Shown here piece after piece: positions 52,392 through 60,481 of a stretch of DNA of 64,000 nucleotides (within the stretch, counting starts at the first letter, position 1; each line of letters opens with the position of its first letter). Origin of the DNA: DATHWB01 sp040880725 (GTDB lineage: Bacteria; Actinomycetota; Acidimicrobiia; Spongiisociales; ZC4RG35); contig JBBDHV010000047.1 in NCBI GenBank assembly GCA_040880725.1, positions 1 through 64,000 on the forward strand, in the 5' to 3' direction. The notes under the pieces were generated by a model. That model worked only from the letters and a program-made list of their open reading frames with translations. It was not told the DNA's origin and did not search any database. Made by a program: the position numbers and the translations under genes.

Positions 52392-53041
52392 ACGTCGCAG
52401 TCGTCGTCTTCCCAGGTTCGAACTGCGAACACGACGTGGTGCATGCCGTGCGTCTGCTCGGGGGCGACGCCGAAGCCGTCTGGCACAAGGACACCGACCT
52501 GTCCGGCGCAGACGCGGTCGTGCTCCCAGGCGGCTTCGCCCACGGCGACGCCTTGCGAACCGGCGCCATCGCGCGACTCTCCCCGATCATGCAGTCGGTT
52601 CGGACGATGGCCGACTCGGGTGCGCCGGTGCTCGGCATCTGCAACGGTTTTCAGATCCTCTGCGAAGCCGGGATCCTTCCCGGTGCGTTCATCGCCAATC
52701 GCGACCTGGCATTCATCTGTCGGATGATCGACGTGGAGGTGACCGACACGAACACGATGCTGACGTCCGGGGCCCAGATCGGACAGCGGCTGCGGATCCC
52801 ACTCAACTCCTATGAGGGCAATTGGGTCGACCCGACTCACACCGGCCGGGTCGTCGTCCGCTACACCGATGACCCGAACGGCTCGCAAGATCACGCGGCA
52901 GCAGTGGCCAACCCGGCAGGCAACGTCGTCGGGATCATGCCGCACCCCGAACGCGCCACCGAACAGCTCCTGGGATCAGTCGACGGCCGGGTGCTGCTCG
53001 AGAGCTTTTTGGCATCGGTTCCCTCCGCCTCCCATGTCTGA
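52388..53041 (+). CDS. purQ: Phosphoribosylformylglycinamidine synthase subunit PurQ
   Basis: Glutaminase subunit that makes ammonia for PurL. The 217-residue class I amidotransferase has the nucleophile Cys in VLGICNGFQ and the His/Glu pair in MPHPERA. FPGSNCEHD at the N-terminus is typical of PurQ. It starts with GTG in a GTGA overlap with purS and overlaps purL by 8 bp. Confidence 0.96.
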   Translation: MNVAVVVFPGSNCEHDVVHAVRLLGGDAEAVWHKDTDLSGADAVVLPGGFAHGDALRTGAIARLSPIMQSVRTMADSGAPVLGICNGFQILCEAGILPGAFIANRDLAFICRMIDVEVTDTNTMLTSGAQIGQRLRIPLNSYEGNWVDPTHTGRVVVRYTDDPNGSQDHAAAVANPAGNVVGIMPHPERATEQLLGSVDGRVLLESFLASVPSASHV

Positions 53042-55226
53042 ACAGGCCGCCATCCATCGCGCGTTGGGGATGACCGACGACGAGTACGACAGCGTGATCG
53101 GCATTCTCGGGCGAACACCGCGGCCCGCCGAGCTGGCCATGTACTCGGTGATGTGGTCCGAGCACTGCTCCTACAAGTCGTCCCGTTCCCACTTGGGCAG
53201 GTTCCCTACCGAGGCTCCTTGGGTGGTGGTCGGACCCGGGGAGAATGCCGGAGTCGTCGATCTCGGCGACGGTTGGCTGGCCGCGCTCCGCATCGAGAGC
53301 CACAACCATCCGTCGTTCGTGGAGCCGTACGAAGGAGCCGCCACCGGGGTCGGCGGCATCCTTCGCGATGTCTTCACGATGGGTGCGCGCCCGATCGCGT
53401 TGTGGGACCAGATCCGCTTCGGCCCTCTCGACGTGCCCAAGAACCGGTTTCTATTCAGCGGCGTCGTGGCAGGGATCGCCGGTTACGGCAACGCGGTGGG
53501 CGTACCCACCGTCGGCGGAGAAGTGGCCTTCGACGAGTGCTATTCCGGCAATCCCCTCGTCAACGTCATGTGTCTCGGAATCATGCGACGCGATCAGCTC
53601 GTGCTGGGGACGGCCGGTGAAGCCGGTTCCGTCGCCGTTCTCCTCGGCAAACCCACAGGACGCGACGGCATCGGGGGCGCGTCAGTGCTGGCATCGGCGT
53701 CGTTCGACGAGGAGGCCGGAGCCAAGCGCCCGTCGGTGCAAGTGGGCGACCCGTTCGAGGAGAAGAAGCTCATAGAGGCCTGCCTCGAACTTTACGAGCG
53801 GGGACTCGTCGTCGGGGTCCAAGATCTGGGGGCGGCCGGCCTGTCCTGTGCCACCTCCGAGCCGGCCGCACGAGCAGGTATGGGGATGGATGTCGAGCTC
53901 GACGCCGTCCACGTTCGCGAGAGCGGCATGAGCGCAGCCGAGCTCCTGACGTCCGAGTCCCAGGAACGGATGATGGCCTTCGTCGAACCATCGAAAGTCG
54001 AGGATGTCCTGGCGGTCGCAGACAAATGGGAGATCGACGGCCGGGTGGTGGGGACCGTCACCGCCGGCGACACGCTCCGAATCCGTCACAACGGTGAGCT
54101 GGTCGCCGAAGTACCGGCGGCGTCGTTGTCCGAAGCCGCACCTCGTTACGACCGCCCCATGGCCGAACCAACCTGGCTCGCAGCCGTGTGGGAGCAGACA
54201 CTCGATCACTCCGAAGTGCCCGATCTGGCGGAAGCGACCCTGGCGCTGCTCGACGATCCGTCCATCGGCTCGGCCGAGTGGGCCTACCAGCAGTACGACC
54301 ACATGCTCTTTCTCAACACCGTGGTCGGACCCGGCCATGACGGGTCACTTCTCCGGGTACGGGGAACCGACAAGGGCCTGGCGGTGTCGACGGACGGCAA
54401 CGGGCGCCTCTGCTACCTCGACCCCTACCGGGGCGGGGAAAGGCTGGTCTACGAAGCGGCACTCAACGTCGCCGTCACTGGTGCCCTGCCGATGGCGGTG
54501 GTCGACAACCTCAACTTCGGCAACCCCGAGAAGCCCGAGGTGATGTGGCAGTTCCGTCAATGCATCGAAGGGATCTCGGCAGCCTGCGAACACCTCGGAA
54601 TCCCGGTCGTCGGAGGCAACGTCAGCTTCTACAACGAGACCGACGGAGTCGACATCCATCCCACTCCGGTGGTGGGTCTGCTGGGCATGGCAGACCCCAT
54701 TCCCGCCGTCGCGCCCCGACTCGACGCGGGCTCGGAAGGCGAAGAGGTGTGGGTGTTCGGACCGGAGTCGATCGACCTGGCCGGCTCGGCGTTCGAGCGC
54801 GTGATCCACGACCATCTCGGCGGTCGACCGGCGACCGCGACACCCGAGATGGCAGTGGCGGTGATCGCCCTGGCCGCCCGTCTGGCCGCCGACGGACTCA
54901 CGCCGGTTCTCCACGACATCTCCGACGGTGGGATCGCCGTGGGGATCTCGGAGATCTGTATCCGGTCCCAGGTGGGCGCGGATGTCTCGGTCGAGGACTG
55001 GCGACTCCTCTATTCCGAAGCTCCCCACCGGTTCATCGCAACGGTGGCGGCTGCGAACGTCGCAGAAGTCACCCGACTTGCCGCAGACACCGGCGTGGCG
55101 GCCCTTCGAATCGGGACGTTGGGCGGCGACCACATCGTTTTCAGAACGGCCGTTCGGACCAACGACCTCGCCCTTGCCGACGCCGGCTCCGCCTACGCGG
55201 CGGCCATTCCGCGCCGCCTCGCATGA
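53034..55226 (+). CDS. purL: Phosphoribosylformylglycinamidine synthase subunit PurL
   Basis: ATP-using synthetase part of FGAM synthase. The 730-residue length is that of the small PurL that works with PurS and PurQ. Motifs: MWSEHCSYKSSR near the N-terminus, SHNHPSFVEPYEGAATGVGG (ATP site), GGEVAFDECYSGNPLVN and the C-terminal duplicated half with VGGNVSFYNE. The ATG at 53034 lies within the end of purQ. Its stop overlaps an ATG that could begin the next lipoprotein frame. Confidence 0.96.
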   Translation: MSEQAAIHRALGMTDDEYDSVIGILGRTPRPAELAMYSVMWSEHCSYKSSRSHLGRFPTEAPWVVVGPGENAGVVDLGDGWLAALRIESHNHPSFVEPYEGAATGVGGILRDVFTMGARPIALWDQIRFGPLDVPKNRFLFSGVVAGIAGYGNAVGVPTVGGEVAFDECYSGNPLVNVMCLGIMRRDQLVLGTAGEAGSVAVLLGKPTGRDGIGGASVLASASFDEEAGAKRPSVQVGDPFEEKKLIEACLELYERGLVVGVQDLGAAGLSCATSEPAARAGMGMDVELDAVHVRESGMSAAELLTSESQERMMAFVEPSKVEDVLAVADKWEIDGRVVGTVTAGDTLRIRHNGELVAEVPAASLSEAAPRYDRPMAEPTWLAAVWEQTLDHSEVPDLAEATLALLDDPSIGSAEWAYQQYDHMLFLNTVVGPGHDGSLLRVRGTDKGLAVSTDGNGRLCYLDPYRGGERLVYEAALNVAVTGALPMAVVDNLNFGNPEKPEVMWQFRQCIEGISAACEHLGIPVVGGNVSFYNETDGVDIHPTPVVGLLGMADPIPAVAPRLDAGSEGEEVWVFGPESIDLAGSAFERVIHDHLGGRPATATPEMAVAVIALAARLAADGLTPVLHDISDGGIAVGISEICIRSQVGADVSVEDWRLLYSEAPHRFIATVAAANVAEVTRLAADTGVAALRIGTLGGDHIVFRTAVRTNDLALADAGSAYAAAIPRRLA

Positions 55227-55258
55227 AACCTTCTCGCCGTCGAGGACGTCTCATCACC

Positions 55259-56278
55259 ATGAACTCTCTCAAACGCGTCTCCGTTCTTGCCCTCCTCGCG
55301 CTCGTGGTGGGCGCCTGCGGGTCCGGTGACGGCTCGGACACCACGACCACGACAGCCGCCAGCACCACGACATCGCTCGCGCCCACCACCACGGTGTCCA
55401 CGACCACGACCACCGCGCCGACCACGACCACGACCGAGGCGCAAGCCCCGGACTCGAGCACCCTCCCCGATGAAGCGCCTGTCACCTGGGTGGGCGTCAC
55501 CACCGACTACGAGGCCGTCGAGGTCGACACCGCGACCGGCGAAGTGATCCGGTCGCTCGGCCAGGTCGCCACCGCAGAAGACGTTGAGGACGCCGAATGC
55601 TCCGCGTGCGTGAACTACGTCGATCTGGTGTGGCGCACCTTCGACGAATCCCACACGATCATCAGCGAATGCTGCGAACCGGCGGCGGGTCAGATCCACG
55701 TTCTCGAAGATTCCGAGCTTCCGCTGCTGTTCGACTCCGAGGACACACCGGTGTCGTTCTGGACGGCGTCTCCGGCTCCCGACGCTCCGCTCATCGCGTT
55801 CCTCGGCTACGGGGTTGCCGTCGCCGAGGCCGACGACCCGGGAACTCCCATCGCCTCTTCCGAACTGGACTACTTCCCCGTGTCGAACGCCGTGTGGGTG
55901 CCTGGTGAGGACGCGGTGCGCTGGCTCGAGGATGCGTCCGGCACCCTGCAGCTCCGGACGTTCGACGTCGCCACCGCCACGTCGACAGCCGTGGAAGTAT
56001 CCGGCGTCCAGGTCCAGAACAGTATGGGGCTGGCGGTCCGCTCCTCCGGGGACATGGTCGCGACGTTTTCACAGCCGGAGTCGGAGATGACGGCGTTCGT
56101 GCTCAGTCCCGATGGCGAGGTCGTCGAGGAGTTCGACCTCGAGTCGGGAGCTCGTCCCGGCGGGTACGACAGCTCCGGCACTCTCCTCATCTACACCGAC
56201 GGCGACGGCGTCGTCCGTTGGCTGAGCGAGGTTGGATCGGGTGTCCTCGCCGAGGGCTACTACTTCGCGAGTTGGTGA
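55259..56278 (+). CDS. Secreted lipoprotein with Thr-rich linker, possible beta-propeller
   Basis: Not assigned to a named family. The 339 residues begin with a lipoprotein signal (MNSLKRVSVLALLALVVGAC, lipobox VGAC), a linker of mostly Thr to about 70, and a globular part rich in short beta repeats (LRTFDVATATS, AVRSSGDMVATFS, VLSPDGEVVEEFD), like WD40/TolB-type blades. Two pairs of cysteines (AECSAC and SECCEP) may form disulfides. The ATG at 55259 gives a clean signal; an ATG at 55223 would overlap the purL stop and add 12 residues. Confidence 0.75.
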   Translation: MNSLKRVSVLALLALVVGACGSGDGSDTTTTTAASTTTSLAPTTTVSTTTTTAPTTTTTEAQAPDSSTLPDEAPVTWVGVTTDYEAVEVDTATGEVIRSLGQVATAEDVEDAECSACVNYVDLVWRTFDESHTIISECCEPAAGQIHVLEDSELPLLFDSEDTPVSFWTASPAPDAPLIAFLGYGVAVAEADDPGTPIASSELDYFPVSNAVWVPGEDAVRWLEDASGTLQLRTFDVATATSTAVEVSGVQVQNSMGLAVRSSGDMVATFSQPESEMTAFVLSPDGEVVEEFDLESGARPGGYDSSGTLLIYTDGDGVVRWLSEVGSGVLAEGYYFASW

Positions 56279-56291
56279 CGCGCGACGGGCC

Positions 56292-56297
56292 TAACCT
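56292..56297 (+). promoter_or_regulatory. -10 box of pfkA (leaderless)
   Basis: TAACCT ends 6 nt before the GTG start of pfkA. Confidence 0.42.
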
Positions 56298-56303
56298 CTC
56301 GCT

Positions 56304-57428
56304 GTGCCGCAGACGATCGGAATCCTCACCGCCGGAGGCGACTCTCCCGGCCTGAACGCCGCCATCCGCGCAGTTGGCAAGGCCGCGCAGCGTCGCTACG
56401 ACATGCACGTGATCGGTTTCCGGGACGGATTCTCCGGACTGATCCAGAACCGTCACATTCGACTAGACGGTGACACGCTGTCCGGCATCCTGACCCGCGG
56501 GGGGACGATCCTCGGGACCTCCCGGGTCAAGGTCCACAAGGTTGACATGGGCGACGGTACGAAGATCGACATGCGTCCGATGATCCAGCAGGTCATCGAG
56601 AACCACGACATGGCGGCCCTCGTGTGCCTCGGCGGCGGGGGGACCATGAAGAACGCCTTGCGCCTGCACAAGGTCGGCATCCCGGTGGTCGCCCTCCCGA
56701 AGACCATCGACAACGACGTCACTCACACCGACACCACCTTCGGCTTCGACACTGCACTCAACATCGCCACCGAGGCGATCGATCGTCTTCATTCGACCGC
56801 CCACTCCCACCACCGGATCATGGTGACCGAGATCATGGGTCACAACACCGGCTGGCTGACGCTGGGATCGGGTTTGGCGGGTGGGGCGGATGCCATCCTC
56901 ATCCCCGAGATCCCACATCGTGTGGAGTCCGTCGCCGAGTCGATTCTGCAACGCAAGGCCGCGGGGTCGAACTTCTCGATTGTCGCCGTCGCCGAGGGCG
57001 CCATGACCCAGAAGGACCGGACCCGCCACGACGAGATCCGGTTGGCCATCGACGCGATGGACGACGAAGGCGACGACACGGATCTTCGAGCGGAACTGGA
57101 CGATTTTCATCACAGCCAGGCGCGTTCCACCGAGGATCTCGCCGCCAGGCTGGAGGACCTCACCGGCCTCGAAGCCCGAGTGACGATCCTGGGTCACGTC
57201 CAGCGTGGGGGGACGCCATCGATGGCCGACCGCCTTCTGGCCACCCAGCTCGGAACCGCAGCCACCGACGTCATCGCCGACGGCACCACAGGCGTCATGA
57301 TCGGGATGCAGAACAACCAGGCTGTTCCTGTCCCGCTCGAAGACGTCGCCGGCCAGCGCAAGACGGTCCCCCACGACCATCCATGGATCGAGTCCGCCCG
57401 CCACCTCGGCGTGTGCATGGGGGACTGA
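56304..57428 (+). CDS. pfkA: 6-phosphofructokinase (group III, ATP- or PPi-linked)
   Basis: Phosphorylates fructose 6-phosphate in glycolysis. The 374 residues show TAGGDSPGLNAAIRA (9-23), GGGGTMKNALR (110-120), the catalytic PKTIDND (132-138) and MGHNTGWL. In this superfamily PPi enzymes carry Asp where this one has Gly (GGGGT rather than GGDDT), which points to ATP. The Lys in PKTIDND, however, is the residue found in PPi enzymes and in the mixed group III. The donor is therefore probably ATP but not certain. It starts with GTG at 56304 close to a TAACCT box. Repeat copy C follows it. Confidence 0.92.
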   Translation: MPQTIGILTAGGDSPGLNAAIRAVGKAAQRRYDMHVIGFRDGFSGLIQNRHIRLDGDTLSGILTRGGTILGTSRVKVHKVDMGDGTKIDMRPMIQQVIENHDMAALVCLGGGGTMKNALRLHKVGIPVVALPKTIDNDVTHTDTTFGFDTALNIATEAIDRLHSTAHSHHRIMVTEIMGHNTGWLTLGSGLAGGADAILIPEIPHRVESVAESILQRKAAGSNFSIVAVAEGAMTQKDRTRHDEIRLAIDAMDDEGDDTDLRAELDDFHHSQARSTEDLAARLEDLTGLEARVTILGHVQRGGTPSMADRLLATQLGTAATDVIADGTTGVMIGMQNNQAVPVPLEDVAGQRKTVPHDHPWIESARHLGVCMGD

Positions 57429-57436
57429 CTCACACA

Positions 57437-57556
57437 GAGGCACCGGAAGAGCAGGCCGGCTTCGCCGACTGTCTGTCTGTTCCGCCCGAAAAAGCTTCGC
57501 TTTCGGGCGGGAAGCCGCCGGATGGGGCTCGCAGCTCGCCCAATCCGCCCGCTTCT
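57437..57556 (-). repeat. Interspersed three-hairpin element (copy C, reversed)
   Basis: Read on the minus strand it begins AGAAGC and runs through the GGATTGGG/CCCCATCC arm, the CCGCCCG-AAAGC-GAA-GCTTT-CGGGCGG hairpin and the CGGCGAAGCCGG hairpin. About 93 bp match copy A with three differences; the outer right end has diverged. It lies between pfkA and the MFS gene, whose promoter (57590) is just beyond it. Confidence 0.9.
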
Positions 57557-57589
57557 ACACAAGTCTCTCCGCGGCAGATAGGAGGGCCG

Positions 57590-57595
57590 TAATCT
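57590..57595 (+). promoter_or_regulatory. -10 box of the MFS gene (leaderless)
   Basis: TAATCT ends 9 nt before the GTG start at 57605 and lies between copy C and the gene. Confidence 0.42.
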
Positions 57596-57604
57596 GCGTC
57601 GGCC

Positions 57605-59062
57605 GTGTCGACTCGACCCACCAGCGTGCTCTCCCGGGAGCTCCTTCCTGCATCCATCGCCGTCTACACGACGGTGGCTCTCGCCGCGTTCGAGGGCTTG
57701 GCGATCAGTGCGGCCCTTCCCCAGGTGGCAGCCGACCTCGGCGACGTCCACCTGCTCCCCTGGGTGGTGACCGGCTACCTCCTCATGTCGGGAGTGGCGA
57801 CCGTGGTCGCCGGACCCCTGGTCGACAGCTACGGGGTGCGAGCGGTCTTCCGAGCCGCGATCATCGTCTTCGTCAGCGGGGCGGTGCTGGCGTCGTTCGT
57901 TCCGTCGATGCCGTTCATGGTGGCTGCCCGGCTGATCCATGGTGCGGGCGGCGGGGCGATCATCGCCGTGGGCATCGCCGCCGTGGGATTGATCTATCCC
58001 GCACACCTGGTGGGAAGGGCATTCGCGGCGAACGCCACGGTGTGGGGCGTGATGGGTGTCGCCGGTCCCGGAATCGCCGCCTTCATGGTGACGACGCTCG
58101 ATTGGCGCTGGATCTTCCTCGTGAACATCCCGCTGGGCCTCGTCGCACTCGCCGCCGGATGGAAGGTCATGCCCGGACCCGTCGAGAACGTCCATTCCCG
58201 CCGGGTGGACACCCGCGGAGTCCTGGTGGTCCTCGCCCTCAACACCTTCCTCCTGCTGGCAGTTGATCGGCTGGGACTCCAGTCCCTGCTGTGGCTGGCG
58301 GCTGCGGGCGCCACCACCGGCGTGCTCTGGTACCACATCCGCCACACGGCCGATCCGATCATGCGGATCCGCCACCTCGCCTCCCAACCATTCTCGACCC
58401 TGGCGATCTCACTTGCGCTCCTCGTCACCGGTGCGGTGGCGCTCAGTTCATTCCTCACGCTCTACGTTCGGGGCGGCCGGGGAGCATCGGAGACGCTCAC
58501 GGCCTGGTCGGTGTTCTTTTTCGTGATCGGATGGACGATCGGTGCGAACCTGTCGTCCCGGCTACTGGACCGCATGGCCGAGTCGAGCGTCATCGGCGTC
58601 GGCTTCGCGCTCACGACACCCGGTTTGGGACTCCTCGGACTCGGGATCGCCTTCGACGTTCACCTCGCCGTGATTCTCGGACTGATGACCGTGACCGCGT
58701 CCGGAGTGGGGTTGGGCACGAACGCCGGCTTGACGCTTCTCCGGGCGGTGAGCGACGCCTCCGAGATCGGCCGTTCGTCAGCGGCACACCAGTTCTTCCG
58801 CAATCAGGGATTCACGCTGGGGGCGGCGATGGGCGGCGCCGTGATTCTCGCTGTGGTCGCCGCGGCGGTGGGCGACGTCGAGGCAGTCCGCGACGTGCTC
58901 GCATCCGACGCCATCGCAAATCCGGCCGTCTCCGAAGCCATCCGGGACGGATACGCCGCCGCCGCGTTCACCGCCTTCGCCGTCGTCGTCGCCGGCCTCA
59001 TCCCCTACGCCGCCCTCCGCCGCCACCTCGCCCCCGCCCGAGCCACCCGAACGCGTTCTTAG
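57605..59062 (+). CDS. MFS transporter, probable drug/metabolite exporter (DHA2-like)
   Basis: Integral membrane protein of 485 residues with about 14 hydrophobic helices, as in DHA2 exporters. It begins with a typical AFEGLAISAALPQVAADLG helix 1, continues with MSGVATVVAGPLVDSYGVR (motif A area), and has GPGIAAFMVTTLDWRWIFLVN in helix 5, the exporter motif C region. The substrate is not visible. It starts with GTG at 57605. It is bracketed by two inverted copies of the hairpin element: copy C before its promoter, and copy A beginning inside its TAG stop codon. Confidence 0.9.
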   Translation: MSTRPTSVLSRELLPASIAVYTTVALAAFEGLAISAALPQVAADLGDVHLLPWVVTGYLLMSGVATVVAGPLVDSYGVRAVFRAAIIVFVSGAVLASFVPSMPFMVAARLIHGAGGGAIIAVGIAAVGLIYPAHLVGRAFAANATVWGVMGVAGPGIAAFMVTTLDWRWIFLVNIPLGLVALAAGWKVMPGPVENVHSRRVDTRGVLVVLALNTFLLLAVDRLGLQSLLWLAAAGATTGVLWYHIRHTADPIMRIRHLASQPFSTLAISLALLVTGAVALSSFLTLYVRGGRGASETLTAWSVFFFVIGWTIGANLSSRLLDRMAESSVIGVGFALTTPGLGLLGLGIAFDVHLAVILGLMTVTASGVGLGTNAGLTLLRAVSDASEIGRSSAAHQFFRNQGFTLGAAMGGAVILAVVAAAVGDVEAVRDVLASDAIANPAVSEAIRDGYAAAAFTAFAVVVAGLIPYAALRRHLAPARATRTRS

Positions 59063-59181
59063 AAGCCCGTGCGGATTGGGCGAGCTGCGAGCCCCATCCG
59101 TCGGCTTCCCGCCCGAAAGCGAAGCTTTTTCGGGCGGAACAGAAAAACAGTCGGCGAAGCCGGCCTGCCTATCCGCTGACC
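59061..59181 (+). repeat. Interspersed three-hairpin element (copy A)
   Basis: Starts at AG of the MFS stop codon (AGAAGC) and ends CCTATCCGCTGACC. It contains an 8-bp arm with one mismatch (GGATTGGG/CCCCATCC), a 12-bp hairpin with a GAA loop at 59109-59137, and the CGGC-GAA-GCCG hairpin near 59151. It differs from copy B at three positions in about 108 bp. Confidence 0.92.
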
Positions 59182-59187
59182 GTGTTA

Positions 59188-59220
59188 GCGAATCAGCGCC
59201 TCATGAGTGAGGCGTTTCGC
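59188..59220. terminator. Stem-loop downstream of copy A
   Basis: CGCCTCA-TGAG-TGAGGCG forms a 7-bp stem, extended by an outer GCGAA/TTCGC pair with a small bulge. It may end transcription of the MFS gene. It is not part of the repeat family. Confidence 0.45.
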
Positions 59221-59265
59221 GTGGGAAAAGCTCGTGTACTCGACATTCAAACTGCTTGAACGTAT

Positions 59266-59397
59266 GTGTTCGTGATCTCGGGGAACTTTGCGGTCGTGGC
59301 GGGGGCTCTCACCGTGTGGCTGTTCCGTGGCGTAGCTCCGACTGTCGCACAGGCGGAGACGACCGTCGCCCGGGCGGCCCACGGAGCATCGGGGTAG
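59266..59397 (+). CDS. Possible small membrane protein
   Basis: A 43-codon GTG-started frame begins with a hydrophobic stretch (FVISGNFAVVAGALTVWLF) and ends with a short polar tail rich in Ala and Thr. Codon use has high G+C in the third position. There is no clear Shine-Dalgarno, and the frame overlaps the -10 box of the enoyl-CoA hydratase gene, so it may be chance. No family is recognised. Together with copy A and the stem-loop it accounts for the 344-bp gap between the MFS and hydratase genes. Confidence 0.25.
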   Translation: MFVISGNFAVVAGALTVWLFRGVAPTVAQAETTVARAAHGASG

Positions 59398-59400
59398 GTT
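59395..59400 (+). promoter_or_regulatory. -10 box of the enoyl-CoA hydratase gene (leaderless)
   Basis: TAGGTT ends 6 nt before the ATG at 59407. Confidence 0.4.
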
Positions 59401-59406
59401 CGCGCG

Positions 59407-60195
59407 ATGTCCGTCTACGACTCCTACACGACGCTTCGCTTTGCCCGCCCCCACCCCGGAGTCCTGGAGGTCGTACTCGATAATCCCCCGATGAACACGG
59501 TGAGTGTCGACGGCCATCGGGAAATCACCGAGGTGTGGTCGGACATCGCCCGCGATGACAGCGTCCGGGCGGTGCTGCTCCGTGCCGAGGGTCGAGCCTT
59601 CTCCGCAGGCGGGGACTTCGATCTCCTCGATCACATCATGTCCGACCACGCCCACGTGGCTCGCGTCATGAAGGAAGCGGGCGACCTTGTCCGCAACATC
59701 ATCGAGTGCCCACAACCGATCGTTTCGGCGATCAACGGGGTGGCGGTCGGCGCCGGTCTGGCCGCTGCCCTCCTGGCGGACATCCCCGTCGCCAGTCGGA
59801 GTGCCCGCCTCCTCGACGGCCACGTCACGATCGGTGTCGCGGCCGGCGATCACGCCGTGGTGCTCTGGCCCCTGCTCATCGGTATGGCCAAGGCCAAGTA
59901 CCACTTGTTGACCAACGACCCGATCGACGGCACGGAAGCCGAACGCCTCGGACTCGTCGCCAAGGTCGTCGACGACGACGTGCTGCGGGACGAAGCCACC
60001 GCCATCGCCGTGAAGCTCGCCGAGTCCAGCCCCACGGCCGTCCAATGGACCAAGCGGTCGCTGAACCACTGGCTTCGAAGCGCGGTGCCGGCCTTCGACG
60101 CGTCGCTCGCCCTGGAGTTCCTCGGATGGCTCGGGCCGGATGCGGTCGAAGGGGTACGAGCAGTACGCGAGAAGCGCCCGCCGAGTTTCGAATAG
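59407..60195 (+). CDS. Enoyl-CoA hydratase/isomerase family protein
   Basis: Crotonase-fold protein of 262 residues. The oxyanion-hole segments are clear: AEGRAFSAGGDFDLL and INGVAVGAGLAAALLADI. The usual second catalytic Glu region reads GVAAGDHAVVLWP, so the standard hydratase Glu pair is not both present and the reaction may be another of the crotonase family. The C-terminal helix SPTAVQWTKRSLNHWL is typical. It is monocistronic with a leaderless-type promoter. The pathway is not clear from its neighbours. Confidence 0.85.
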   Translation: MSVYDSYTTLRFARPHPGVLEVVLDNPPMNTVSVDGHREITEVWSDIARDDSVRAVLLRAEGRAFSAGGDFDLLDHIMSDHAHVARVMKEAGDLVRNIIECPQPIVSAINGVAVGAGLAAALLADIPVASRSARLLDGHVTIGVAAGDHAVVLWPLLIGMAKAKYHLLTNDPIDGTEAERLGLVAKVVDDDVLRDEATAIAVKLAESSPTAVQWTKRSLNHWLRSAVPAFDASLALEFLGWLGPDAVEGVRAVREKRPPSFE

Positions 60196-60206
60196 GACCC
60201 GCGTGT

Positions 60207-60425
60207 TCAGTTGGCCAGTCGGAATCCGGACTGGAAGAGGGTGTACAGGAGCACCACGAGGATCATCGCGCCCGTCACCCAGGTACGGCGGGGGATCCGG
60301 TACCACCAGGGAACCCTGATCGGGGCCTCCTCCTCGGGGTCCTGGACGACCGTCGGAGCCCTCCCACAGGTGGCGCACACGTCTCCTTCGACCGGAGCGT
60401 CGCACACGAAACACCAAGTGGGCAT
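60207..60425 (-). CDS. Small zinc-ribbon membrane protein
   Basis: A 72-residue protein with an N-terminal C-x2-C...C-x2-C ribbon (WCFVCDAPVEGDVCATCGR) and a single C-terminal membrane helix (about 51-65: VTGAMILVVLLYTLF). The paired cysteines and helix support a real gene rather than a chance frame. An ATG at 60437 would add four residues. It is convergent with the hydratase gene and divergent from purF. Function unknown. Confidence 0.7.
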   Translation of the reverse strand: MPTWCFVCDAPVEGDVCATCGRAPTVVQDPEEEAPIRVPWWYRIPRRTWVTGAMILVVLLYTLFQSGFRLAN

Positions 60426-60467
60426 GACCCCATGCAAGCATCCGCCGGAGCGCTGAGCAGCCAGAGG

Positions 60468-60473
60468 TAAGCT
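60468..60473 (+). promoter_or_regulatory. -10 box of purF (leaderless)
   Basis: TAAGCT ends 8 nt before the GTG start of purF. Confidence 0.45.
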
Positions 60474-60481
60474 GGGTCCAC

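Noticed and set aside
57430..57657. 75-codon minus-strand frame before the MFS gene
   Set aside because: It is the translation of repeat copy C plus the MFS promoter region.
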